A stretch of DNA of 64,000 bases, taken from the NCBI RefSeq assembly GCF_024198235.1, contig NZ_JAKCFB010000043.1, forward strand, positions 1 to 64,000, given 5' to 3'. Numbering within the stretch: position 1 is the stretch's first letter; every line of letters begins with the position of its first letter. The position numbers and the translations under genes were made by a program. This document shows, piece after piece, positions 51,574 to 60,612 of the stretch. The notes under the pieces were generated by a model, which was not told where the DNA came from, did no database searches, and saw only the letters and a program-made list of their open reading frames with translations. Source of the stretch: Myxococcus dinghuensis (GTDB taxonomy: Bacteria > Myxococcota > Myxococcia > Myxococcales > Myxococcaceae).

Positions 51574-53535
51574 TCATTCAAACTCGCTCACTGCCTTGAC
51601 AAAAATGGCTGAGTACACGCGGGCCTTTCCCGAATCCCCTCCCCCTTCCTTTATCGTCAGTCCGCGGTTGAGAGAGGTGTCCAAAACCTCCAGGCACACG
51701 GGGTAGCTCGCTCCGCGAAATCGCGCGCGCGTCAGTCGGCCATAGAGGCGATCACTCACAAAGACCCGTCCAGACAGCGTGGCGTAGTCCGACCCCACAA
51801 CAATCTGTACCGAGCCTTCCCTCACCGTGACGTACTTTTGTTCCCCCCGGACGAAGCTCGCCCCCTCCTTGTCCCCGATATCCATGCCCAGCACCTTCAT
51901 GCCCTTGGCGCTTCCCTCCGGGCACGGCTCGGGCTCGGGGGCAGGGCGCACCTGGGCACCGGAGCAGGCCAGCGTCATGCAGAGGGCCGTCGTCGCCAGG
52001 CCAGGGCCAACGGCCTTCGTGGCCCTCTTGGCGGGCGCTGGCGAGGAGGAAGGGGTGTCACTGTTGGGTGTGGTCACGGTGGCAGTCACCTCGGTATACG
52101 TCGCGGGAAGCGCGACGGCCGCAGGTGTTGCCTCCGGCCCGGTGGGAGCTGCGGCTCGGGCAGCTTGTGGTTTCTTGGCATATGCCGCTACTTCTTGACC
52201 TGCCACCGAGGAGGTCTGGGGCCCCGGTGGCAGAGGCGTCTGTTGCGAGAGGAGTGCCCCTGCGGCCAACCCGCCGGCCAGCAGCCCCGCGCCCAGCACA
52301 CGTCCCATCCTCAGCCGCGAGAGGAACGAGCGCCGCCCCGCCTCGGCCACGGGGGCCATGGGCGCCACCTCCGGGGGTTCCGCCGCAGGTGCGGCCTCCG
52401 CCCCCGCCTCGTGCGGCAGGCTCGGCCCCTGCGCCTCCACGGGCCGCAGGGCCTCAGGCGCCAGCGGGGCCTCGGGGACCAATCCCGCAGGCACGCCTTC
52501 GCCCAGGACTGCCGGCAGGCCCGGTCCAAGCGCCTTGCCACGACGCATCTGGCTCAGGGGCCGCTTCGCCCAGCGAGCGAACTTCTCCGCCTCGCCCTCG
52601 TTCTCCGTGGTGGCCGCGTTCGGGCCATACGCGTCGAACAAGGGCGTGTCCCACGCCTCCCCTTCCGCCCCGGCCAGGAGCTCTTCCAGGGCTGCACAGA
52701 CAGCGCTCGCGTCGGGGCGCGCCGCAGGCTCCTTCTCCAGCAGTTGCATGCACAGCGTGCCCAACTGCACCGGGACAAAGCGGTTGGCGAGGTGAGGGGG
52801 CACAGGCGCCTTGCCGATGACGCCTTCGACGTACTCCTCGTCCCTTCCGGCGTCGAAGGGCAGTCTCGCGGTGAGGAGGCGGTAGAGGACAGTGCCCAGC
52901 GCCCACATGTCGTCGGAGGGGACGGACACGTAGCGGGCACCCGACTGCTGGCCTAAGTGCTGCCGCCAGAAGAGCCATGCCTCGGGGGGCCGGTACTCCA
53001 TTGTCCCGGGCGGCAGCAGGGACTGGGTGACGCCGGGCGCGCCTCTGTAGTCCCCAATGCCGTAGTCGACCAGCACCGCCAGGCCGTCTGCGTCGCGCAC
53101 CATGACGTTGGCGTCCTTCACGTCCCGGTGCACCACTCCCGCCGCGTGCGAGGCCTCCAGCGCCCGCGCCACGTCCAGCGTCACCTTCGCCACCTGACGC
53201 GCCGAGGGGTTCTCCTCCTTCACCCACTCGCTCAGCTTCCGCCCTTCCACGTACTCCATGGCGATGAGGGCGTAGTCGCGCTCGCCGGCCTGCCAGTAGG
53301 AGAAGCCGCGAATCCCCACCACGTTGGGGTGCGTCAGGCGCAAGAGGATCGAGACTTCCTTCTCCACCCGGCCCTCCACCCGCTGCCGCTCCACCAGCTT
53401 CAGCGCGCAGGGCTGCCCATCATTCGTTGCGAGGTACACCGTGCCAAAGCCACCCCGGTCCAACTGCCGCACCACGGTGTAGCCCTTCACCACATCCCCA
53501 GGGGACAGGACGGCCGGGGGGCCATTCTCCCTCAT
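51574..53535 (-). CDS. Membrane Ser/Thr kinase with extracytoplasmic sensor-like domain
   Basis: 653 residues from ATG 53535, chosen because GGAGGAA precedes it and the longer frame is not kinase-like. Kinase domain: Gly loop LDRGGFGTVYLA, ALK lysine, VVHRDVKDANVMV, a DYG in place of DFG (LVDYGIGDY), GTMEYRPPEAW. A Pro-rich linker, one TM helix (VLGAGLLAGGLAAGALL) and a C-terminal domain follow; the latter starts with a lipobox-like TALCMTLACSGAQ and ends with KVLGMDIGDKEGASF...YPVCLEVLD. It pairs with the DUF2381 gene 66 nt downstream. Confidence 0.87.
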   Translation of the reverse strand: MRENGPPAVLSPGDVVKGYTVVRQLDRGGFGTVYLATNDGQPCALKLVERQRVEGRVEKEVSILLRLTHPNVVGIRGFSYWQAGERDYALIAMEYVEGRKLSEWVKEENPSARQVAKVTLDVARALEASHAAGVVHRDVKDANVMVRDADGLAVLVDYGIGDYRGAPGVTQSLLPPGTMEYRPPEAWLFWRQHLGQQSGARYVSVPSDDMWALGTVLYRLLTARLPFDAGRDEEYVEGVIGKAPVPPHLANRFVPVQLGTLCMQLLEKEPAARPDASAVCAALEELLAGAEGEAWDTPLFDAYGPNAATTENEGEAEKFARWAKRPLSQMRRGKALGPGLPAVLGEGVPAGLVPEAPLAPEALRPVEAQGPSLPHEAGAEAAPAAEPPEVAPMAPVAEAGRRSFLSRLRMGRVLGAGLLAGGLAAGALLSQQTPLPPGPQTSSVAGQEVAAYAKKPQAARAAAPTGPEATPAAVALPATYTEVTATVTTPNSDTPSSSPAPAKRATKAVGPGLATTALCMTLACSGAQVRPAPEPEPCPEGSAKGMKVLGMDIGDKEGASFVRGEQKYVTVREGSVQIVVGSDYATLSGRVFVSDRLYGRLTRARFRGASYPVCLEVLDTSLNRGLTIKEGGGDSGKARVYSAIFVKAVSEFE

Positions 53536-53684
53536 GGCGACTTCCTCCGGGCGACTCTGTAGGACAGCGGGACTGTGGCCACGCGCATGCGACTCCCTCC
53601 CGGCGCCGGCCCACGCTACCAGAAGCCCAGGGAAATCGCGCGAAGTCTTCCCCCACTCCCAACCACCAGCCCGGGAAGCGCCGA

Positions 53685-53722
53685 GACTCAATGGTTGAGT
53701 CAATTAGACTTGAAGGTACAGT
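53685..53722 (+). promoter_or_regulatory. Promoter and operator-like palindrome before the first XRE gene
   Basis: GACTCAA (53685-53691) and TTGAGTC (53695-53701) form a perfect inverted repeat with a 3-nt spacer. It overlaps a -35-like TTGAGT (53695-53700), which is 16 nt from a -10-like TACAGT (53717-53722). The ATG lies only 10 nt past the -10, suggesting a leaderless transcript and autoregulation by the XRE protein. Confidence 0.5.
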
Positions 53723-53731
53723 TTATTCGGA

Positions 53732-54106
53732 ATGCGCCTCCCTCCTGACGTCCTCACCTTCCTGCCTCCACAGCAACATGCCCGCCCTCTGCCTGCTGTC
53801 ATCGGCGAGGCCCTGCGCGCGGCCCGCCTCCGCGCGGGCCTGCGGCAGACAGAGGTAGCGAAGCTCGTCTCCATCTCCCGCAACGCCTACAGCCGGCTCG
53901 AACGCGGACTCATGCTTCCCAGCGTTCAGACGCTGTTCCGGCTCTGCACCGCCGTCAGTGCCACGCCCAACGAGCTGCTGGGCTTCCCCACCAGCCTGCC
54001 ACCGGGGATGGGCGCTACCGCCAGGGAGGCCCTGCGACGTCGCGTGCGGCTGATGGATGGACGACAGGCCCTTGCCCTCGTTCAGCTCCTGTCGAACGTG
54101 CGCTGA
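53732..54106 (+). CDS. XRE-family helix-turn-helix regulator
   Basis: 124 residues. A clear HTH_3 domain (IGEALRAARLRAGLRQTEVAKLVSISRNAYSRLERGLMLPSVQTLFRL) is followed by a short C-terminal helix region. No Shine-Dalgarno is seen, in line with a leaderless start close to the promoter. Divergent from the membrane kinase and upstream of a second XRE gene. Confidence 0.88.
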   Translation: MRLPPDVLTFLPPQQHARPLPAVIGEALRAARLRAGLRQTEVAKLVSISRNAYSRLERGLMLPSVQTLFRLCTAVSATPNELLGFPTSLPPGMGATAREALRRRVRLMDGRQALALVQLLSNVR

Positions 54107-54138
54107 CGGAATCGAAGTCCCTCGACAACGCACAACTC

Positions 54139-54158
54139 AGGTATACTCCCCTGTACCT
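54139..54158 (+). promoter_or_regulatory. Operator-like palindrome over the -10 of the second XRE gene
   Basis: AGGTATA (54139-54145) and TGTACCT (54152-54158) form an inverted repeat with one mismatch, overlapping TATACT (54142-54147) and ending at the ATG (54159). AGGTACA also appears in the promoter of the first XRE gene (about 53714), hinting at one shared operator half-site. Confidence 0.45.
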
Positions 54159-54506
54159 ATGGACCAACAACTCGCAGGCCACCTTGGCGGCATCGTCCGC
54201 CTTGCTCGAGAGCAGATGAGTCTGACGCAGGTTCAGGTCGCGGAACGCGTCGGACTGAATTCTGTCGTCTACAGCAGAATCGAACGCGGGCTCATGATTC
54301 CCAGCGTCGAGACGATGAAGAAGCTGTGCATCGAGTTGATGGTCTCCCCGGAGGACCTGATGGGCCTCACCGAGTCCTCGGGCGGAGGAGGCCGGGCTCG
54401 GCCAGAGGACGACACCACGTTGCGCCGGCTCATCTTCGTCGCGCGGAAGCTCGACGCAGGGAAGATGGACGCCCTGCTCCACGTCGCCACCGAGCTGGCC
54501 CGCTGA
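54159..54506 (+). CDS. XRE-family helix-turn-helix regulator
   Basis: 115 residues from ATG 54159. HTH_3 domain (LAREQMSLTQVQVAERVGLNSVVYSRIERGLMIPSVETMKKL) resembles the first XRE protein (both share SRxERGLM..PSV.T), so they may be ancient duplicates. A C-terminal helix (FVARKLDAGKMDALLHVATEL) may dimerise. Confidence 0.88.
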   Translation: MDQQLAGHLGGIVRLAREQMSLTQVQVAERVGLNSVVYSRIERGLMIPSVETMKKLCIELMVSPEDLMGLTESSGGGGRARPEDDTTLRRLIFVARKLDAGKMDALLHVATELAR

Positions 54507-54627
54507 AACAGCTTCGTGAGCGCCTCGCTTAGAGAGCGCAAGCGCGGGGTGCAGGACCTCATACCGGGGCCCTGCACCAGCGCGAGCGCCTCCTGCGGCG
54601 ACAGCCTCCCGACGAAGGAGGCGTCCC

Positions 54628-55014
54628 CTACGCCGCGCCGCGCTCCCGCAACTCCTCATTCACGTCGGCGAGCTGCGCCTCCAGACTCTTCTTCCTCAGT
54701 TGGAGGCGGGCCACATCGTCCAGCCCCGCTTCCTCGTCGAGACGCCGCTCCTTCGGAGGGTCGGCCTCCAAGTCCTCACGCACCTCCACCGTGAGGACGT
54801 CGCCCGCGCGGATGTCGTTGGCGTAAGACCACTTCAGGTGCTCTCGGTACTCCCTGCCCACGGAGCCCCCCACATGGAGGCCCAGCTCCGGGTTGTCGCG
54901 AGTCGCATCGTCGGGGCGGCGCACCCACGTCAGGATGGTGGTGAGGACACCGAAGTCCGGCCCCCCCGCGGTGGTGAGGTGCCGGCCATTGCGCAGGACA
55001 CGGAAGCAGAGCAT
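54628..55014 (-). CDS. Small hypothetical protein coupled to the following kinase gene
   Basis: 128 residues from ATG 55014 with SD AGGGAG, 7 nt after the kinase stop. N-terminal half (MLCFRVLRNGRHLTTAGG, FGVLTTILTWVRR) is beta-rich; the C-terminal third is a short coiled coil (ARLQLRKKSLEAQLADVNEEL). No domain recognised. Its tight spacing with the kinase implies a shared function. Confidence 0.65.
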   Translation of the reverse strand: MLCFRVLRNGRHLTTAGGPDFGVLTTILTWVRRPDDATRDNPELGLHVGGSVGREYREHLKWSYANDIRAGDVLTVEVREDLEADPPKERRLDEEAGLDDVARLQLRKKSLEAQLADVNEELRERGAA

Positions 55015-55021
55015 CGGCGGC

Positions 55022-56191
55022 CTACTCCCTCTTGAGGCCCAACTCGTGCGCATCCAGGCCCGCCGGGTAGCGGCCGGCCTCGCCGAACTCCACCTGGTCC
55101 CGCAGCTTCCCTCCCTCCGACACGACACGTGCCGCCTCCTTGGCGGCCTCGGCACGCCCATAGGGCTCGCGGAGCCGAGCGTGGGCAATGCCCCGCAGCG
55201 CATCCCGCATGTCCGCTGCCGTCGCGAAGCGCTCCTCGGGGTTGAGACGCAGCGCGGTGTGCAGCACGGCCTTGAGGTCCTCGTTGAGGTGGGCCACCGC
55301 CTTCTCGACGACGTCCAAGTCGAACGTCTCCATGAGGGCCTGCATCTGGTGCAGCGGCAGCGAGGGCGGCACCTCCGTGCGCAACCGCGTCTGCTTCGCC
55401 ACCACCCCCGGGACGTCATGCACCTCGAAGAGGTGCCTGCACGTGAGGACTTCCACCAGCATCACCCCCAGGCTGAAGACATCGGAGCGCGGCGTCAGCT
55501 TCTCCCTGCGCAGGTATTCGGGGCAGCAGTACGCGACGTCCCCTCGCAGCAGCGTCTCCGGCGATTCCTCGCGTCCCACCATCACCGAGTAGGCCGCGCC
55601 GAAGTCCAACACCTTCACCTCCCCGTGGAGCCCCAAGGCGATGTGCCGGGGACTCACGTCGCGGTGGATGATGCCCAGGGGAACCCCCTTCTCCGAGGTC
55701 AGCGTGTGCGCGTAGTGCAGCGCGTCCGCCACCTCCGCCCCCACGTACAAGCCGAACCCCTCCGAGAGGGGCTGCCCTCGCACCAGCGCCGCGCACACCA
55801 GCGTCTCGAGCGAGGGCCCACCCACGTACTCCATGACGGCGTAAGCGGCATCCTCCAAGTCATCCGCCCGCGCGTGGAAGATTTGAGCGATGTTGGGGTG
55901 GTTGAGACGGAAGGCCAACTGCACCTCCTCGTACATTCTCTGCCGCTGAATGAAGGTGACGGGGTTGGCGAGTTGGCGGATCAGGCAGGGGCCCGACAGC
56001 ACACCGTCCGCCACGCGCCGCTCCACCTCCAGGAGCCGCTCGCCATTCGGGCGCACCTCCAACTCCCTCACGCCTTCGTACCGCACGCCTTCCACCTCGA
56101 AGTGGACGTGCGGTGTACCGCGTGACGGCAGGGCCGGGAGGCTGGACGGAAAGTCCTCCGTCGTCACTTCATCATCCGAACGCTTCGGCAT
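55022..56191 (-). CDS. Ser/Thr-kinase-like protein, possible pseudokinase
   Basis: 389 residues, SD AGGAGGAAG. Kinase fold: degenerate Gly loop (VRPNGERLLEVERR), Arg where the beta-3 Lys is expected (CLIRQL), NHPNIAQIFHA, MEYVGGPSLETLV, IIHRDVSPRH (His where the catalytic-loop Asn usually sits), VLDFGAAYS, and YCCPEYLRREKLTPRSDVFSLGVML. The HRD and DFG aspartates are kept. There is no TM helix. Loss of the Lys and Asn suggests reduced or no catalytic activity, a scaffold or sensor role, or unusual ATP binding. Confidence 0.82.
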   Translation of the reverse strand: MPKRSDDEVTTEDFPSSLPALPSRGTPHVHFEVEGVRYEGVRELEVRPNGERLLEVERRVADGVLSGPCLIRQLANPVTFIQRQRMYEEVQLAFRLNHPNIAQIFHARADDLEDAAYAVMEYVGGPSLETLVCAALVRGQPLSEGFGLYVGAEVADALHYAHTLTSEKGVPLGIIHRDVSPRHIALGLHGEVKVLDFGAAYSVMVGREESPETLLRGDVAYCCPEYLRREKLTPRSDVFSLGVMLVEVLTCRHLFEVHDVPGVVAKQTRLRTEVPPSLPLHQMQALMETFDLDVVEKAVAHLNEDLKAVLHTALRLNPEERFATAADMRDALRGIAHARLREPYGRAEAAKEAARVVSEGGKLRDQVEFGEAGRYPAGLDAHELGLKRE

Positions 56192-56442
56192 GGCGGTGCT
56201 TCCTCCTGAAGACAGGGCGCGGATTCACGGCCAACGGACCTCGTCGTCACCGCACTCCGCACGGAGACACCAAAAGGTCTAGTTGACTTGACCATGAACT
56301 AGCATGACCCTCCAATCCTGTGAAGCCCACTGCAACTCGCAGCGGACAGTCCGCAGCCCCAGGCGCATCTCTCCTGGGTGCATGGCGCCCCAGCCCTGGC
56401 TTCACCTGTGGGCCCTGGCCGTTGGTAAAGGAAAGTTGACCC
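56192..56442. promoter_or_regulatory. Divergent intergenic region with an inverted repeat
   Basis: 251 nt between the divergent kinase-like and DUSAM genes. Contains CTAGTT...AACTAG (about 56279-56302), an inverted repeat with a 12-nt spacer, in an A/T-rich patch that may hold promoters. Confidence 0.4.
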
Positions 56443-56823
56443 GTGAGTAAAGCCATTGACTGGGGGCCGATTCGCGCACTGGCGCGTCGTGTCTCCACTG
56501 AAGGAGGGCACCTGCCCTTCACGCCCAAGGAAAAGGCGCTGCTGAAGCGCACAGCCGCCGAGGTGGGCATCAGCGCCAGCGAAGCCAAGAGCGCGCTCGC
56601 CACGGAAGAGGGGGCGCTGGGCCTCTTGGATGAGGAGTCGCGGCGCATTCGCGAGGGCACTCGCCGCCTCATGGACGCGCTGCACCGGATGTACCAGCAC
56701 AAGGACCAGGGGGAATTGGCGAGCGCCCGCCAGCAGATGCGGGACGTGCTCGCCGTGGAAGTCGTACCTCACTACCGCGCCCTCGCCCAGGGGCAGCTCG
56801 AAGCCATGGCCGACGAGCCGTGA
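56443..56823 (+). CDS. DUSAM-domain protein (DUF2379)
   Basis: 126 residues, soluble and helical. It matches the DUSAM domain (WGPIRALARRV, LPFTPKEKALLKRTA, RRLMDALHRMYQHKDQGEL, ARQQMRDVLAVEVVPHYRALA), a family of unknown function found in Myxococcus and Stigmatella. The name is from recall of the family signature; the function is not known. Confidence 0.82.
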   Translation: MSKAIDWGPIRALARRVSTEGGHLPFTPKEKALLKRTAAEVGISASEAKSALATEEGALGLLDEESRRIREGTRRLMDALHRMYQHKDQGELASARQQMRDVLAVEVVPHYRALAQGQLEAMADEP

Positions 56824-56871
56824 CAACGTGCCGCAGGAGCGCCCTCACAAGAGGGCGCTTCGCGGCCCCAC

Positions 56872-57405
56872 TCAGGCGGGCGTCACCTTGTCAAAGGGGC
56901 GCACCACCGGCCTACCGTCGGAGACGCGGGCCAACGTCACCGTCTTCGCCTTCTCGTCGACGGCCGTCACCTTCGCCGTGAAAGCGCCCCGCCCCTGCTT
57001 GTAGCGCACCTCCTGTCCCTCCACGTAGGAGCCGGGCGTCGCGGGGCCGGGACTGGCGCTGGTGGCGGCGGGCGCGGGCGTCGCTGCGCGTCCCGCTCCG
57101 CGTGGGCGCCCCCGGCGCTTCTGGGGGGCGGGCCCGAGCTTCGCAGGCTTCGACGCGGCCTGCGACTTCACCCACTTGCGCACGGGCACCGAGGACGGCC
57201 GCCTCGGCGCGGGCACCGACTCGGGGGCTGGGGTGCGCTTTCTCGCGGACGCGACGCGCGTCGGGCTCGCCTCAATGCCGAGGAATTGAGCAATCCTGCC
57301 CAGCAACTCCAGTTGTCCCTCCATCAGCTCCAACTGGCGGCCCATCGCCTTCTCCACCGCCTCCTCAACCGCAGCCTGGACAATGCCCTTCATGTCGCTC
57401 TGCAT
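56872..57405 (-). CDS. Hypothetical protein with AT-hook-like basic segment
   Basis: 177 residues from ATG 57405 (a longer TTG frame reaches 57468; the start is uncertain). The N-terminal helix (VQAAVEEAVEKAMGRQLELMEGQLELLG) is coiled-coil-like. A basic linker contains KRRGRPRGAG, resembling an AT-hook. The C-terminal domain (YVEGQEVRYKQGRGAFTAKVTAVDEKAKTVTL) looks like a small KOW/SH3-type barrel. Possibly a DNA-binding accessory of the mobile element. Confidence 0.6.
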   Translation of the reverse strand: MQSDMKGIVQAAVEEAVEKAMGRQLELMEGQLELLGRIAQFLGIEASPTRVASARKRTPAPESVPAPRRPSSVPVRKWVKSQAASKPAKLGPAPQKRRGRPRGAGRAATPAPAATSASPGPATPGSYVEGQEVRYKQGRGAFTAKVTAVDEKAKTVTLARVSDGRPVVRPFDKVTPA

Positions 57406-57518
57406 GTGCGCCTGCTCGCTTTCCTCGCGGGCCACTGAAGCCCGCCGATTCTTCAACACTCCTGACAACCCGTTGCACTCACGCTACACCAAGGAGTCCT
57501 GGCATTCGGACTCCCGTC

Positions 57519-57940
57519 TCAGAATGAAGCTTTCACCTCGCGCCAGCGCTCGCGCTGCACCTCCCACGTCCCCGCGTGTGCAACGGCCCGGAGGACTCGC
57601 TCGCTGAGCAGCTCCTTCCCGTCCACGGCCTCGAGGAGCAGCACCTCCTCCTGGATGTCGGGCGCCAGCAGCCGCAAGTCCAGCAGGTGCGTCACACGCG
57701 CCCGGGTAAAGCCCAACTGGCCTGCGACGTCCGCCGCGCTCGCCACCAGGCCCCTCTCAATGGCGGACTCCACATGGTGCGCCAGGGCCAGCATTCGCGC
57801 GACACGCGCCGGCCGGCGCGACGCCTTTCGTGGCGAAGGTGGCACCCCCTCTCGAAAGCGCACCTGCGCCCGACGACGCACACGGTGGAACGTCGCGCTG
57901 ACGAGGCCCGTCTGCGCCGGCTGGGCTTGGGGGCTCGCGC

Positions 57941-57944
<4 letters not shown>
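57519..57944 (-). CDS. Small HTH protein coupled to the recombinase
   Basis: 141 residues from a GTG overlapping the recombinase stop (GTGA). A basic N-terminus is followed by an HTH-type segment (SAADVAGQLGFTRARVTHLLDLRLLAPDIQEEVL), and the C-terminal part reads LRAVAHAGTWEVQRERWREV. Such small HTH proteins often accompany serine recombinases and DUF2924 genes. It may regulate or guide the recombinase. Confidence 0.7.
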
Positions 57945-59484
<1,540 letters not shown>

Positions 59485-59488
<4 letters not shown>

Positions 59489-59685
59489 CTCCCCTCCGAA
59501 TCCCCGGGCATCTGCTCCCGAGGCTCGCCGCTCGGCGACGGCTTGTTTCCGGTGAGCTGCTCCGCCGCGGCCACCAGTCGCTCCAGGTTGTCGTTGAGGC
59601 GCTTCAACTCACGGACGAGCCCCGGCATCGTCGTCTCGTAGAAGCGCTGCCCCATGTACGTCTGGAAGAAGGAGGGGCCGCTCAT
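59485..59685 (-). CDS. Small protein between DUF2924 and recombinase genes
   Basis: 66 residues. It overlaps both neighbours by ATGA, so it is surely translated with them. The N-terminal GPSFFQTYMGQRFYETTMPGLV and helix ELKRLNDNLERLVAAAEQL are typical of a small helical accessory protein. No family recognised. Confidence 0.75.
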
Positions 59686-60242
59686 CGCGCCACCGCCTTC
59701 GAGCCGCCGTCCTTCAGGCCGAAGAAGGTGAAGCCATTCCAGGCCGTGCCCGTAATCAGCTTCGCCACGCTGGAGAGGCTTCGGTGGAGCCGGCCCTCGT
59801 ACTCGATGCCGCCCTCGCGCACCGTCACCCGGTGCTGCGCGCCCTTGTACATGCGCGTCAGCACCGTGCCCTGAGGCGGCAGGCGCGCGTCGCGGCCATC
59901 GGCGGCAGCGGCGCGCCCGTCGGACGGTGTCGGAGGAGGCGGTGGCGCGGAGGGCCTCGTCTCCGCCTCCTGCCGCATCCTCCAGCGCTCCGGCAGCTTG
60001 TCGCCCAGCTCGGCAATGCGTGCGACGGCCCGCGCGGAGAGGCCGCCCTCGGCCAGCTCCTGAATCCGATAGGCCAGGCGCTTCCTCAAGTAGTCCCGGT
60101 TGCGACTGCGCGTGGGCTCGCCGTACACCTCCAGGTACTTCGCCGCCAGCTCCGGCACCGACATGCTGGCCAGCGCGGCCACCTGCTGCGGCAGGTCCGC
60201 CAACTGGTTGCGCGCGGCGCGCGCAGCCCCTCTCTTCGACAT
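59682..60242 (-). CDS. DUF2924-family protein
   Basis: 186 residues from ATG 60242 (SD AAGGAG; the longer frame upstream is discarded). An N-terminal helical region (DYLRKRLAYRIQELAEGGLS) is followed by the DUF2924 C-terminal part (PPQGTVLTRMYKGAQHRVTVREGGIEYEGRLHRSLSSVAKLITGTAWNGFTFFGL). This family regularly accompanies serine recombinases in proteobacterial integrative elements and phages; its biochemical role is unknown. Confidence 0.88.
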   Translation of the reverse strand: MSKRGAARAARNQLADLPQQVAALASMSVPELAAKYLEVYGEPTRSRNRDYLRKRLAYRIQELAEGGLSARAVARIAELGDKLPERWRMRQEAETRPSAPPPPPTPSDGRAAAADGRDARLPPQGTVLTRMYKGAQHRVTVREGGIEYEGRLHRSLSSVAKLITGTAWNGFTFFGLKDGGSKAVAR

Positions 60243-60612
60243 GGTGCTGTCTCCTTCGTCCGGGGCACCACGCCCTCGGGCAAAACCCATGGACGCTCTG
60301 TCCCCGGGAGAAGACAAGTCGAGAGTCCGCGGCTCAGCCATGCACACGCTCCTCGGCGCCTCGGACGGGCGCCTGTCGTTGCGGCTGTGCGTGACGGCGC
60401 AGCCACAACTCCCAGAGGGCTTCGGACAGCACGTCGACGGCATCTTCACAGCGCTGCCGCTGAGTGCTGGGCCGCCCCCTGGATGAATCCTCTACCTCGT
60501 CCTGCGTCGACACTCGCGGCGTCATCACCATGACAAGAGCCACCTTCAAGCATTGGGGGACAGGCCCACGCCCCACGGCTACCGGCCGCAGGGCACCCAC
60601 CTCCTGGGCGGG
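60243..60612. other. Spacer between the recombinase module and the primase gene
   Basis: 370 nt that must hold the promoter of the minus-strand recombinase module. It includes one possible small gene (60334-60531). I see no clear terminator. Confidence 0.45.
60334..60531 (-). CDS. Possible small helical protein
   Basis: 65 residues from an ATG at 60531 with AAGG upstream. The sequence (RCEDAVDVLSEALWELWLRRHAQ) forms a plausible helix with a basic tail. Support is codon bias and helical pattern only; it could be non-coding. Confidence 0.35.
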   Translation of the reverse strand: MVMTPRVSTQDEVEDSSRGRPSTQRQRCEDAVDVLSEALWELWLRRHAQPQRQAPVRGAEERVHG

